A stretch of 64,000 nucleotides of DNA, from NCBI GenBank assembly GCA_020634515.1, contig JACKBL010000012.1:1-64000 (forward strand). Direction: 5' to 3'. Shown here one piece after another: positions 37,430 through 46,280 of the stretch. Positions within the stretch are counted from its first letter, which is position 1, and the number at the start of each line of letters is the position of its first letter. The notes under the pieces were generated by a model. It was not told the DNA's origin, did not search any database, and saw only the letters and a list, made by a program, of their open reading frames with translations. Both the position numbers and the translations under genes were made by a program. The stretch comes from Ardenticatenales bacterium. Its GTDB lineage: Bacteria; Chloroflexota; Anaerolineae; Promineifilales; Promineifilaceae.

Positions 37430-38863
37430 ATGACAAATTATGAATTAGTCGTGGGGTTGGAAGTCCACGCCGAACTGCTGACGGAATCGAAAATGTTTTG
37501 CGGCTGCCGCGTCGTGGACAGCGTCACGGCGCAGCCGAACAGCGCCGTTTGCCCCGTTTGCCTGGGGATGCCGGGGATGCTGCCGGTGATCAACCGGCGG
37601 GCGGTGGATTTTGCCCTGCGTGTGGCCCTGGCGCTGCACTGTACCATTCACGAACATAACATTTTTGCGCGCAAGAATTACTTTTACCCGGACTTGCCCA
37701 AGGGGTATCAAATCAGCCAGTACGAGCTGCCACTGGCGACGGACGGCTGGCTAGACATCACGCTGGAGTCGGGAGAGACGCGGCGCATTGGCGTCCGCCG
37801 CGTCCACATGGAGGAGGATACGGGCAAAAATACACACCTCTCCGATGGCTCCTCCCTGGTGGATTACAACCGCTCCGGCGTGCCGTTGTTGGAGATTGTG
37901 TCGGAACCGGATTTACGCACACCGGAGGAGGTGTATGCCTATGGCGTAAAGCTGCGGCAGGTGCTGCGCTACCTGGGGGTGAATTCGGGCGACATGGAGA
38001 AGGGGGTGCTGCGCGTGGAGCCAAACATCAGTGTACGCCCGGTGGGGTCCACGGACTTCGGCACGCGCACGGAGGTGAAGAACCTGAACAGTTTCCGCGC
38101 CCTGGCGGGCGCGACGGCGTTTGAGTTCGCGCGGCAGGTGGCGGCGCTGGAGGCGGGGGAGTCTGTCGTGCAGGAAACGCGCGGCTGGGACGAGGGGCGG
38201 CGGGTGACTTTCTCGCAGCGGGTGAAGGAGGCGGCGGAGGATTATCGCTACTTTCCGGAACCGGATTTGCCGGCACTTTCCATCCCCCCTATCTGGATCG
38301 AACAGGCCCGCGCCGCCCTGCCCGAACTCCCCGACGCCCGCATCACCCGCTATCGCCACAATTTTGGCCTCTCCGCCTACGACGCCCACATCCTCACCGA
38401 CGAGCGCGCCGTCTCCGACTGGTTTGACGCCGCCATCGCCACCGGCGGCGACCCGCGCCAGGTCGCCAACTGGATGATCAACAGCCTGTTCAGCCTCATG
38501 AACGAACACAAACAGGAAATTGACCGGATTCGCGTGACACCGGCGGGTTTGGTAGAACTAATCAGCCTGGTGGAAGCTGAGACGATTAACCAGAACACGG
38601 GCAAGGAGGTGCTGGCGGAAATGTTCCGCGGCGGCGAGCCGGCGCCGGCCATCGTCGCCGCCCGCGGTCTGGCGCAAATCTCCGACGCCGACGCCCTGGC
38701 GCCAATCGTGAGCCAGGTTTTGGCGCAAAATGAAGCACAGGTGGCCGCTTACCATGCCGGCAAAACACAACTCCGCGGCTGGTTCGTGGGGCAGGTCATG
38801 AAAGCCACGCGAGGCAAAGCCAACCCAACCCTGGTCAACAAGCTGTTGGACGAACGCCTTTGA
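37430..38863 (+). CDS. gatB: Glu/Asp-tRNA(Gln/Asn) amidotransferase subunit B
   Basis: A 477-residue full-length GatB, the kinase/amidation subunit that activates Glu-tRNA(Gln). The N-terminus YELVVGLEVHAELLTESKMFCGC is diagnostic, as is YFYPDLPKGYQISQYE (near 82). The C-terminal YqeY-like tail (about 330-475) ends in KANPTLVNKLLDERL. It is separated from gatCA by about 4.2 kb of unrelated genes. A downstream tandem repeat may mark the operon end. Confidence 0.95.
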   Translation: MTNYELVVGLEVHAELLTESKMFCGCRVVDSVTAQPNSAVCPVCLGMPGMLPVINRRAVDFALRVALALHCTIHEHNIFARKNYFYPDLPKGYQISQYELPLATDGWLDITLESGETRRIGVRRVHMEEDTGKNTHLSDGSSLVDYNRSGVPLLEIVSEPDLRTPEEVYAYGVKLRQVLRYLGVNSGDMEKGVLRVEPNISVRPVGSTDFGTRTEVKNLNSFRALAGATAFEFARQVAALEAGESVVQETRGWDEGRRVTFSQRVKEAAEDYRYFPEPDLPALSIPPIWIEQARAALPELPDARITRYRHNFGLSAYDAHILTDERAVSDWFDAAIATGGDPRQVANWMINSLFSLMNEHKQEIDRIRVTPAGLVELISLVEAETINQNTGKEVLAEMFRGGEPAPAIVAARGLAQISDADALAPIVSQVLAQNEAQVAAYHAGKTQLRGWFVGQVMKATRGKANPTLVNKLLDERL

Positions 38864-38897
38864 ATAAAAGGCCGGACGTAACGAAGTTAGCGAAAAT

Positions 38898-38963
38898 GTG
38901 CGGCGCACAGCCACAGTGCGCCGCACAGCCACAGTGCGCCGCACAGCCACAGTGCGCCGCACC
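38898..38963. repeat. 18-base tandem repeat, about 3.6 copies
   Basis: Unit GTGCGCCGCACAGCCACA repeated at 38898, 38916, 38934 and partly 38952; the first unit has one change (GTGCGGCGCAC). Each unit holds a small palindrome. It lies between the convergent gatB and diterpene cyclase genes. Confidence 0.9.
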
Positions 38964-38982
38964 TCATGGAGCCAAAATCGAA

Positions 38983-40536
38983 TTAACGCCCCCGCGTACG
39001 CAGCGGCAGCCAATCCTTTGACTGCCAGTAGCGGCGCTGAATCTCGTCCGTCTGCTGCGCCAGAGCCGTACGCGCCGCATAAAGCAGCATCCGCACCAAC
39101 CCCGGCGGGTGAAACAATGTTTTACCAATCCACAGCCGTTCCGTCGGCTGTTCCCCCTCATGACGACGGAAAAACCGGTGCGCCGCCACCAGCGGATGGG
39201 CATCCCGCAACAGCCCCATGCGCCGCGCCACGGCTAACCCCAACACGGCGTGCGCCGTTTCCTCCAGCGTGGAGCCGCACACCTCGCCCCATCCGCCGTC
39301 AAACTGCTGCGCCGCCAGCAAGAAATCCAGCGCCTCACGCGCCATCTCATCATCCCAACCCGCCAGCGTGGAGACCGCATGAGCCGCCACATAAACGGGC
39401 GAGAAATGCCACTTATCCGTGTAGCCATTGTTCCGGCGCAGTTCCCGCCGCAGCCATTCCGTCACCACCAGCGCCAACTGCTTATGGTCGCGCCGGTCTA
39501 AATCCTGGCGCAGCGCGGCCAGGGCATGCAAATTGACCGTGACGGAGGGGGTGCGTTCGTCATGGTACGTGCGAAAGTGGTCGGTGCGCCAAAAGGAGAA
39601 CAGCGGCTCAGGAGAAGGGTACAGCCCACCCCAACGTAGCACGGCATAGCCCATGCTGGTGTCGTCGCCATCGCTGACCATAAAAGAGCCGCTGGAAGAC
39701 AGTCCGGCGGGGCGGGCGGACCAATAACGGCTCAACTGTCGCAGCAGCGTCGCCACGAACGGGGTATTGGGGTCTATGCCCGCACGCCAGAAACTATCAA
39801 GCGTCCAGGTTAGCTCAAACACCTCAATAGGCCAGCAGAAGCCGACGCCGCCACCGCCGAAGTGGACAACATGGTGCAAGAAAGCATCCGCGCGGGCGTT
39901 GTCCTTTCCATGCTGGCGCAGGGCGCGCAGATAGGCGGCGGTGGCCGCGATGGAGGTTTCCACGGAGCCAAAGCGATTGAGCAGCCGGGGATCGATGCGG
40001 GCGAGGGCATCGTCGGGCAGCATTTCCAGGTTAAACCACCAGCTTCGGGGCTTTTCGTAGTTAATTTTGAATTCACCGATGAGGCGGCGTTTCTGCTCGG
40101 CGATGCGCAGAATCGCCTGCCATTCCGGCGGGTCAAGGGCAAGGCCATGGTGGCGCAATTCGTCTACAAGACGGGGTAGGAGGAGTTCAAAACCAACTGG
40201 CTCGTGAATTTCTGCCGGCAAATCGCGGGCATAGCGATACAAAGCGGACACACCGCGCTCAATCCGTGGCGCATCGTCAGCCGCCGGCCACTGGCGCAAA
40301 GCCAGCAGGCAGGCAAGCGTGGAAATTGTGCGCTCGTGGGCGTTATAGACGCGCGGCGCGCCCCAACCACCATCCGGCAGTTGGTGGGCGCGAATAAAGG
40401 TAAGGGTTTCAGGCCATGCCGGCATTCCTGCATGCACGCGCGACGGAACCATCGCGGCCCATGCCGTACTGTACGGATCTGGAGAAACCAGTCCCCGTCT
40501 GGATTGTAACAACCGCTGGAGTTCATTATTCTGCAT
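38983..40536 (-). CDS. Class II diterpene cyclase (copalyl/halimadienyl/kolavenyl diphosphate synthase type)
   Basis: A 517-residue enzyme. The N-terminal DPYSTAWAAMVPS matches the conserved start of class II diterpene cyclases, and the protonating DxDD motif appears as SDGDDTSMGYA (near 305). Two further alpha-barrel repeats follow (QQFDGGWGEVCG near 440). There is no class I DDxxD motif. It should convert geranylgeranyl diphosphate to a bicyclic diphosphate. Length is close to the mycobacterial Rv3377c type (about 500). I chose ATG 40536 (MQNNELQRLL); the frame extends 18 codons upstream. It is divergent from the Rv3378c-like gene at 40999, which would process its product. Confidence 0.85.
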   Translation of the reverse strand: MQNNELQRLLQSRRGLVSPDPYSTAWAAMVPSRVHAGMPAWPETLTFIRAHQLPDGGWGAPRVYNAHERTISTLACLLALRQWPAADDAPRIERGVSALYRYARDLPAEIHEPVGFELLLPRLVDELRHHGLALDPPEWQAILRIAEQKRRLIGEFKINYEKPRSWWFNLEMLPDDALARIDPRLLNRFGSVETSIAATAAYLRALRQHGKDNARADAFLHHVVHFGGGGVGFCWPIEVFELTWTLDSFWRAGIDPNTPFVATLLRQLSRYWSARPAGLSSSGSFMVSDGDDTSMGYAVLRWGGLYPSPEPLFSFWRTDHFRTYHDERTPSVTVNLHALAALRQDLDRRDHKQLALVVTEWLRRELRRNNGYTDKWHFSPVYVAAHAVSTLAGWDDEMAREALDFLLAAQQFDGGWGEVCGSTLEETAHAVLGLAVARRMGLLRDAHPLVAAHRFFRRHEGEQPTERLWIGKTLFHPPGLVRMLLYAARTALAQQTDEIQRRYWQSKDWLPLRTRGR

Positions 40537-40998
40537 CACTTTCAATATCTCCCTGTTTTCAATTAAGCTCCTGAGTGGTACCCCACCCACAAATGAAGTG
40601 ACTTATGCAAAAGTCGTTACCGACGATAACACGTCAGTCGTCGAAAGAGATGTGCCAGCATTCCCCGTATTTAGTTTTTAAGGCCAGATCCACAAGGAAT
40701 CACGGGATACTAGCGGAAGCGTTTTCTTCTCCCGATGGCTGTGTCCTGTCTGTATTACTTCCTCCCGCACAGCCAGCCCAAACCATCTCAAGAGAATTAA
40801 GAGTAGGATAACGATAATACAAGAAAGTTGATATTAACAAGTTAATAGATCATGGTCTAATGGGGAGTACTTTTAGCCTATTCCTGCGCAAATTGGCTAT
40901 TTTCGACGCAAAGTGATCCCTTTCGTCATCGTTTTTTCGCCATTCGCTGGCCTATTTTTGCCGGTCCGGCTATCATTCCCAAATGGGAGGCTACCAAC
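40537..40998. other. Divergent 460-base spacer of the terpene locus
   Basis: No gene seen. The half nearer 40999 is distinctly AT-rich (about 40800-40900) and holds the candidate promoter below. The other half has no recognisable element. Confidence 0.45.
40834..40861 (+). promoter_or_regulatory. Candidate promoter of the Rv3378c-like gene
   Basis: TTAACA (40834-40839), 16-base spacer, TCTAAT (40856-40861), each 5 of 6 to consensus, in the AT-rich part of the divergent spacer. The implied leader is about 130 bases. Confidence 0.35.
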
Positions 40999-41871
40999 AT
41001 GACGCTTAATGATTCAACAACACAGACCGCGTTCCTCGCCGCGCCAATGGCGGAAGTCGCGCGGGCGGCTCCGGCGGCAATGGTTTATTCTCCAGGAGGC
41101 ACACGGCGGCAGGCGGCGTTTGCCGGCATTTCCCCCTGGAGCGACGACTACTTCCGTTGGGCACGCCAGACCACCATCGGCGACTTCCATCTCATCTTCA
41201 CCCACGGCGTGCGCCACCTCTTCTCCCCCACCCTCACCCCGGGCAATTTTCAAGAAGTCAATGCCCATCGACACAAGTTGCTGCAATGGGTGGACTGGGG
41301 CGTGGCGGGCGACGACGCTTTGCGTGACTATGCGCAGCACGGCTGGCGCGTGCGCCTGCTGGGCGGCGAAAGCGTGCCCGAACTGCAAGCGACAGCCGCC
41401 CGGCTGGAAGCAGAAACACGCACCAATAGCCCACATACACTCTGGTGGACGGTTGTCCCGGACCCGGAAGCCATCTGGCGCGCCCTGCTGCAAACAGCCC
41501 ACGAGAGCCAGGCCACCACCCGCGCCGACCTGATCCGCGCGCATTATGGCGAGGACATTCCCCTCATCACCCTCTACCTCGCTTTTGGCAAGCCGATCTT
41601 CTCGGCCAGCATCCTGCCGCCGCTGCTGGCTGGCGAGGTGCAAGCATATTGGAGCCAGCAACCGGGCTACGGGTTGACTGCCGAACGATTCCGGGCGATT
41701 CTCTACGATTATGCTTTTTTGCGGCAAACATGGGAGCAAGACAAAACGGGGCGCGCGGAGGCAGCATTACCCTACCGCCGCGTGTGGGAGCGGCCACTCA
41801 TTCTGGGTCTGGGGCAGCGGCTAGGACCCCACTGGTATCCCGCGAATATGCCTCCTGTCCCGCGTGAGTGA
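40999..41871 (+). CDS. Rv3378c-like diterpene synthase/diterpenyl transferase (cis-prenyltransferase fold)
   Basis: A 290-residue protein. It resembles from memory the M. tuberculosis tuberculosinol/tuberculosinyl-adenosine synthase Rv3378c over its length: GGTRRQA (near 34, where Rv3378c has DGTRRW), DDYFRWARQ, LIFTHGVRHLFSP (near 71), AHYGEDIPLITLYLAFGK (near 182) and RAILYDYAFLRQ (near 235). Rv3378c acts on the product of a class II cyclase, and such a cyclase is the divergent neighbour at 38983. I also recall a homologous pair in Herpetosiphon making kolavelool. The Asp of the DGTRR motif, catalytic in the cis-prenyltransferase fold, is Gly here, so reaction and activity are uncertain. 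Confidence 0.7.
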   Translation: MTLNDSTTQTAFLAAPMAEVARAAPAAMVYSPGGTRRQAAFAGISPWSDDYFRWARQTTIGDFHLIFTHGVRHLFSPTLTPGNFQEVNAHRHKLLQWVDWGVAGDDALRDYAQHGWRVRLLGGESVPELQATAARLEAETRTNSPHTLWWTVVPDPEAIWRALLQTAHESQATTRADLIRAHYGEDIPLITLYLAFGKPIFSASILPPLLAGEVQAYWSQQPGYGLTAERFRAILYDYAFLRQTWEQDKTGRAEAALPYRRVWERPLILGLGQRLGPHWYPANMPPVPRE

Positions 41872-42139
41872 GCGGCGGACTGGCCGCCCACCCTGACTAT
41901 TTTCCCACTCAGACAGCGCGCCGCATCACGCCTTTTTCACATAGGCGACGGTTGTTTGTGCTACCATATTTGGCATTCTCCCGCTGCCGTATGGGGTCGT
42001 TTACGGTGCGCTCATTGCGCCATCCTGTTGACTGCCAGGTGCAATATCAATGTATTGCTTCCTTCAAACTGGCTACGTTGTTATGTACCTGACTCTCTGA
42101 GCACGACCTAACCGCACTTTTTTCCCCAAGGAGTTTCCT

Positions 42140-43498
42140 ATGCTCGACCACATCCGGGCGTTCATGGCTCCCCCAAGATTTTCCGATAGCGAAGAAGCGC
42201 GCACTGCCCGCCTGCTCAACACCGCTATATGGGCTGTGATCATCGCCACCAGTCTCACGGGCATCTCGCTAACCTTCATCGGCGTCGACTTCTCCGCCGG
42301 GACCGCGACATCGGCGATCACAGGAGGCAGCAGCATGATGCTGGTGCTCCTCATGTTCGGGCTGCGCCGCTTGCTCCATCGCGGCCATGTACGTGCGGCG
42401 AGCATCTTGCTGGCGGCCACGTTATTCACCATTATCACGTTAAACACGATCGTGTTTGGCGGCGTGCGCAATTCCGGCACCAGCGGTTTCGTGCTGGCCA
42501 TCATCCTTTCCAGTCTACTGCTGAATGACCGCACCATTCTCATTATTTTCACCACAGGCAGTGTGCTGGCGACTTTCGTGGTGTATTACCTGGAATCTGT
42601 CGGCCTCATCTTCGTCCCCCTGGCCCCCACCGCCGGCCTCATTGACTGGCTTCTGTTCGCCACCATCTTTTCCCTCGTCGCCCTCCTGGTGCAATACGCC
42701 GTCAGGAACCTGAACGACGCGCTCGACCGCGCCAACCGCAGTGAGCAAGATCTGGCGGAAAGCAACCGCCGCCTGCAAGAGCTAAACCTGTCCCTGGAAG
42801 AGCGCGTCGCCGAACGCACCCGCGCCCTGGAGTTAAGCACCGTTGTTAGTCGTCGCCTCTCCACGATCCTTGATGAGGCGCGACTGATTTCCGCTATCGT
42901 TTCCGAAATTCAACGCGCCTTCAAATACTATCACGTACATATCTATCTGCTTGACGAAGCCAACGGTCGCCTCGTCATGGCTAGCGGCACCGGTGAGGCG
43001 GGCGAGCAGATGCGGCAAGCCGGACACGCGCTGCCGCTGGGGCGTGGTCTGGTGGGACGAGCCGGTCAAACCCAATCCACCGTTCTCGTTCCGAATACAT
43101 CGCTCTCGGCGGAATGGCTGCCCAATCCCTTGCTGCCGGAAACAAAAGCGGAGATAGCTGTGCCTATTGCGTTGGGCGAGCGCGTGCTCGGGGTCTTGGA
43201 TGTGCAGCACAATGTGATCAATGGCCTGGGCATTCAGGATACGGATCTCTTGGAGTCTATCGCCAGTCAGGCCGCTATTGCTCTGCAAAATGCCGGCACG
43301 CTCCGCGAAGCCCAACAACGCGCCGAACAAGAGGCCACCCTCAACACCATCGTGCAAAAAATCCAGTCCACAACCTCCATCAACGATGCCTTGCAAGTCA
43401 CCGTGCGCGAATTAGGGCACGCCCTCGGCGCGCCCGCGGCGCAAGTGCGGCTGGCATCCGCCCAAGAGATAGGGCATCGTAATGGAGAAAGCGCCTGA
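42140..43498 (+). CDS. Membrane sensor protein with one GAF domain and no output domain
   Basis: A 452-residue protein. Six hydrophobic helices (about 30-195) form a membrane input module. A coiled coil follows (LDRANRSEQDLAESNRRLQE, then VAERTRALELS). A GAF domain spans about 245-390 (YYHVHIYLLDE, NPLLPETKAEIAVPI, GVLDVQ). A second coiled stretch closes the protein. No kinase, cyclase or receiver is present, so it must signal through partners. AAGGAG lies before the ATG. It is a close paralogue of the next gene, and both precede a ribose-type binding protein. Confidence 0.75.
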   Translation: MLDHIRAFMAPPRFSDSEEARTARLLNTAIWAVIIATSLTGISLTFIGVDFSAGTATSAITGGSSMMLVLLMFGLRRLLHRGHVRAASILLAATLFTIITLNTIVFGGVRNSGTSGFVLAIILSSLLLNDRTILIIFTTGSVLATFVVYYLESVGLIFVPLAPTAGLIDWLLFATIFSLVALLVQYAVRNLNDALDRANRSEQDLAESNRRLQELNLSLEERVAERTRALELSTVVSRRLSTILDEARLISAIVSEIQRAFKYYHVHIYLLDEANGRLVMASGTGEAGEQMRQAGHALPLGRGLVGRAGQTQSTVLVPNTSLSAEWLPNPLLPETKAEIAVPIALGERVLGVLDVQHNVINGLGIQDTDLLESIASQAAIALQNAGTLREAQQRAEQEATLNTIVQKIQSTTSINDALQVTVRELGHALGAPAAQVRLASAQEIGHRNGESA

Positions 43499-43539
43499 GC
43501 AACCACGCCCCCCGTCAGGGGAATGAAAGGAAACAACCG

Positions 43540-44853
43540 ATGCTTGACCGGCTCAAAGAGTTTGTCGCCCCGCCCCCTTACGAAGACGCGCGCGACCAGC
43601 GCACCGCCAACCTTCTCAACACCTTAGCCTGGGTCACGCTGCTGATGGCCTTGCTCTCCACCATCGTCGGCGTTGTTGTCGCTCGCCCCACCATCATCAA
43701 TCTCTTCCTACGCACCCTGCCCATTATTCTTTGCCTCGTCGCCACTCTTTGGGCCATACGCACCTATCGCCTGCGCCTTGCCAGTTTCATTTTCGTCTAT
43801 CCCCTGTGGATAGTCCTCCTCTTGCTCTCCTTCATCGGCGGTGGCATCCGTTCGCCCACCTTCAACAGCCTGGTCATTATCATCATGATCGCCAGTTTCG
43901 TCCTCGGCGGGCAATATGGCATACAGGTCACCATTCTCACCATCTTTGTTGGCGGACTGATGGTCATGGCGGAATATCAAGGATGGCTGCCGGCATCCCA
44001 ATTCGCCACCCCGCCCTTCGTTTACTGGCTGGCGATTGCCGCGGGTCTCATCACCGTCACCACCCTCTTCTCTCTCTTCATCCGCAACTTTGAGCAAAGC
44101 ATGGAACAGGTCCACGAATCCAATCAAAAATTGCGGCAAATACAACAGCAGCAAGAGTACCGTATTCAAGAACGCACCCGGGCGCTGCAACTGGCGGCGG
44201 ACGTCAGCCGCCAGCTTTCCACCATTCTCAACCAACCCGACCTGATCGGCGCAGTTGTGCATCAGGTACAAATCGCCTTCAACTATTATCACGTACATAT
44301 CTACCTGCTGGACGACGCCCAACAGAGCCTGATAATGGCTGGAGGAACGGGCACGGCCGGGCAAACGCTGCTGAAAAACCGTCACGCCGTGCCCGTTGGC
44401 CACGGGCTTGTGGGCACGGCGGCGCAAAGTCGCCAGCCCGTACTGGTTCCGGACGTTTTCGCGGACGCCCGCTGGCAATCCAACCCCTTGCTGCCGGAAA
44501 CACGCGCCGAAGCAGCCGTGCCTATCCTCATTGGGGGCCAGCTCAGCGGCATCCTCGATGTACAGCAAAACGTGCGCGATGGTCTGTCTCAAAGCGACGT
44601 GGACCTGCTGCAATTAATCGCCAGCCAGGTGGCAATCGGCTTGCAAAACGCGCATTCCTATGAGGTTGCCCGGTCACAGGCCGCGTATGAACGGCGCATC
44701 AATGCGATTGAGCGAAAAATCCAGCAAGCCCATACGATTGAAGAAGTGCTGGCTGTAGCCGCCACGGAATTGGGACAGGTTCTTAACGCGCGGCAGGCGT
44801 CCGTTCTCCTGAACGCCATGCCCGTCGCCAAAAGTCAAATAGAAGTGAGGTAG
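43540..44853 (+). CDS. Second membrane/GAF sensor protein, paralogue of 42140
   Basis: A 437-residue protein with the same layout: six hydrophobic helices (about 28-190), a coiled coil (LRQIQQQQEYRIQERTRAL), then GAF (about 225-370; YYHVHIYLLDD, NPLLPETRAEAAVPI, GILDVQQN). No output domain. Its N-terminus (MLDRLKEFVAPPPYEDARDQ) mirrors that of the preceding protein (MLDHIRAFMAPPRFSD), so the pair arose by tandem duplication. AAGGA precedes the start. The stop lies 2 bases before the start of the binding-protein gene, so they are probably co-translated. Confidence 0.75.
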   Translation: MLDRLKEFVAPPPYEDARDQRTANLLNTLAWVTLLMALLSTIVGVVVARPTIINLFLRTLPIILCLVATLWAIRTYRLRLASFIFVYPLWIVLLLLSFIGGGIRSPTFNSLVIIIMIASFVLGGQYGIQVTILTIFVGGLMVMAEYQGWLPASQFATPPFVYWLAIAAGLITVTTLFSLFIRNFEQSMEQVHESNQKLRQIQQQQEYRIQERTRALQLAADVSRQLSTILNQPDLIGAVVHQVQIAFNYYHVHIYLLDDAQQSLIMAGGTGTAGQTLLKNRHAVPVGHGLVGTAAQSRQPVLVPDVFADARWQSNPLLPETRAEAAVPILIGGQLSGILDVQQNVRDGLSQSDVDLLQLIASQVAIGLQNAHSYEVARSQAAYERRINAIERKIQQAHTIEEVLAVAATELGQVLNARQASVLLNAMPVAKSQIEVR

Positions 44854-44855
44854 TC

Positions 44856-45791
44856 TTGTTAATCCTAAAAGTCCGCTATTTTGTTCTGATGATACTGGCG
44901 TTGTTTGTTCTCGGCGCCTGCAACGTTACAAACGAAACCCCGGAAGAGACGCCGACGTCTGCCGCTCCCCCGCCGGTGACCATTGGCCTGCTGCTCTCGA
45001 ACCGGCAAAATCCGTTTTTTGCCGCGCTGCAACAAGGGGCGCAGGAGGCGGCCACTCGCGGTGGAGCGACATTGATTGTGGAGGATGCGCAGGATGACGC
45101 ACAAAAGCAGGCGGAACAGATTGAGGCGTTGATCAGGCGCCCGGTGAGCGCGCTGCTCATCAATCCGGTGAATGGGGAAGCCCTGCAAGCGGTATTGGGG
45201 GAAGCGGCAAATGCCGGCATTCCCGTCTTCACCGTAGACAGGAGCATTGACAGCCCAAACATCGTCGCTCATATCGCCTCCGACAACGTCTCCGGCGGCG
45301 AAATGGCCGGCAGCTACCTGGCGGAAATCATCAACCAGAAAGGGCGCGTCGTCGAATTGCAAGGCATCCTCAGCACGTCCGCCGCCCAGGACCGCGGGCG
45401 CGGCTTCAACAACGTGATCACCATCTACCCCAATATCCAGCTTGTTGCCCAGGAAACCGCGAACTTTAATCGAGCCGAGGGACATGACGTATTTGCCGGC
45501 ATTCTCGCCAACAACGACCAGATCGACGCCGTCTTTGCCCAAAACGACGAAATGATCCTGGGCGCAATCGACGCCGCCAAGGAAGCAGGCCGCGCCGACC
45601 GGATCGTGTTTGTCGGTTTTGACGCCATTGACGACGCCATTACCGCCCTGGAAAACGGCGAATTATCCGCCACCATCGCGCAGCAGCCCAAAGAAATGGG
45701 TCGGCTCGGTGTGGAAAGCGCCATGGAGTACCTCGGCGGTGAGGACGTCTCCTCCTTCATCGCGGTTGATCTGGCCCTCATCACACGTTAG
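44856..45791 (+). CDS. Ribose/galactose-type periplasmic binding lipoprotein
   Basis: A 311-residue type I periplasmic-binding protein. A lipoprotein signal is at the N-terminus (VLMILALFVLGAC, lipid-modified Cys near residue 21). The domain has the sugar-binder pattern TIGLLLSNRQNPFFAALQQG, LLINPVNGEAL, IPVFTVDRSID, AHIASDNVSGGEMAG and FVGFDAIDDA. The start is TTG 44856 with GAGG upstream, 2 bases after the GAF gene. No ABC permease or ATPase is nearby. The gene is instead embedded among sensors, so it may present a ligand to a membrane receptor, LuxP-like, rather than feed a transporter. Confidence 0.85.
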   Translation: MLILKVRYFVLMILALFVLGACNVTNETPEETPTSAAPPPVTIGLLLSNRQNPFFAALQQGAQEAATRGGATLIVEDAQDDAQKQAEQIEALIRRPVSALLINPVNGEALQAVLGEAANAGIPVFTVDRSIDSPNIVAHIASDNVSGGEMAGSYLAEIINQKGRVVELQGILSTSAAQDRGRGFNNVITIYPNIQLVAQETANFNRAEGHDVFAGILANNDQIDAVFAQNDEMILGAIDAAKEAGRADRIVFVGFDAIDDAITALENGELSATIAQQPKEMGRLGVESAMEYLGGEDVSSFIAVDLALITR

Positions 45792-45860
45792 TGGCTGTCC
45801 ATGATGGCTTGTCAGTAACCGTCCGTAAAAAGTGTGAAGTTATCTTCGGACGCTACAAGT
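45790..45860 (-). repeat. Partial copy of repeat R1 (copy C)
   Basis: TGTCAGTAACCGTCCGTAAAA and a degraded partner arm TTCGGACGCTAC reproduce the first R1 hairpin; the second hairpin is mostly lost. Same orientation as copy B. Confidence 0.55.
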
Positions 45861-45935
45861 GGTCCATAGGTAGTTGCCATCAGTCACAAGAGCCGCTACC
45901 AGGTGAAAAGAGACGTATTCGCAATTCGTTTCTCG

Positions 45936-46037
45936 TAAGTGGCTATCCGCAATTAAGTTAGCGGAAATGTGCGGACAGCTTGTCAGTAACCGTCCGTAAA
46001 AGGTAAGGTATGAAGTTGTTTTCGGACGGTTACTAAG
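45936..46037 (-). repeat. Two-hairpin repeat R1, copy B
   Basis: Reverse complement aligns with 3164-3260 along its full length. The stem-1 arms changed together (AGTAACCGTCCG with CGGACGGTTACT, against CCGCCCG/CGGGCGG in copy A). In stem 2 GCTGCCCGCA became GCTGTCCGCA, with its partner now TGCGGATAGC. Confidence 0.75.
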
Positions 46038-46045
46038 GCTTTTTC

Positions 46046-46155
46046 GGAAGTAACTATTCACGTCTCCGAGAGATTGGACCAATTTTGTAGACATCAATAA
46101 GATTCAACCAGAGCAAATTGGTCCAATCTGGGCAGATGACCTGTATAGTCACTTT
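46046..46155. repeat. R2-related imperfect palindrome, copy c
   Basis: Contains AGATTGGACCAATTT and, about 25 bases later, its exact complement AAATTGGTCCAATCT, with GTAACTATTCACG and TATAGTCACTTT at the flanks. It looks like two R2 left halves joined head to head. It lies in the leader of the multi-GAF gene. Confidence 0.6.
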
Positions 46156-46280
46156 CGGAATTTGAATGATCTGATTCCATACCGAAAAAGTCTCAGGCCA
46201 ATCGAGAAAATCGCATCTTTCCCGGATCGATATTTTTCTGGATTGGCCTGAACCGTTCGTCTCGATTCCAGGAAACAATC

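Noticed and set aside
38898..38963. Possible CRISPR array
   Set aside because: Units are 18 bases with no spacers, and no cas genes are nearby; a plain tandem repeat.
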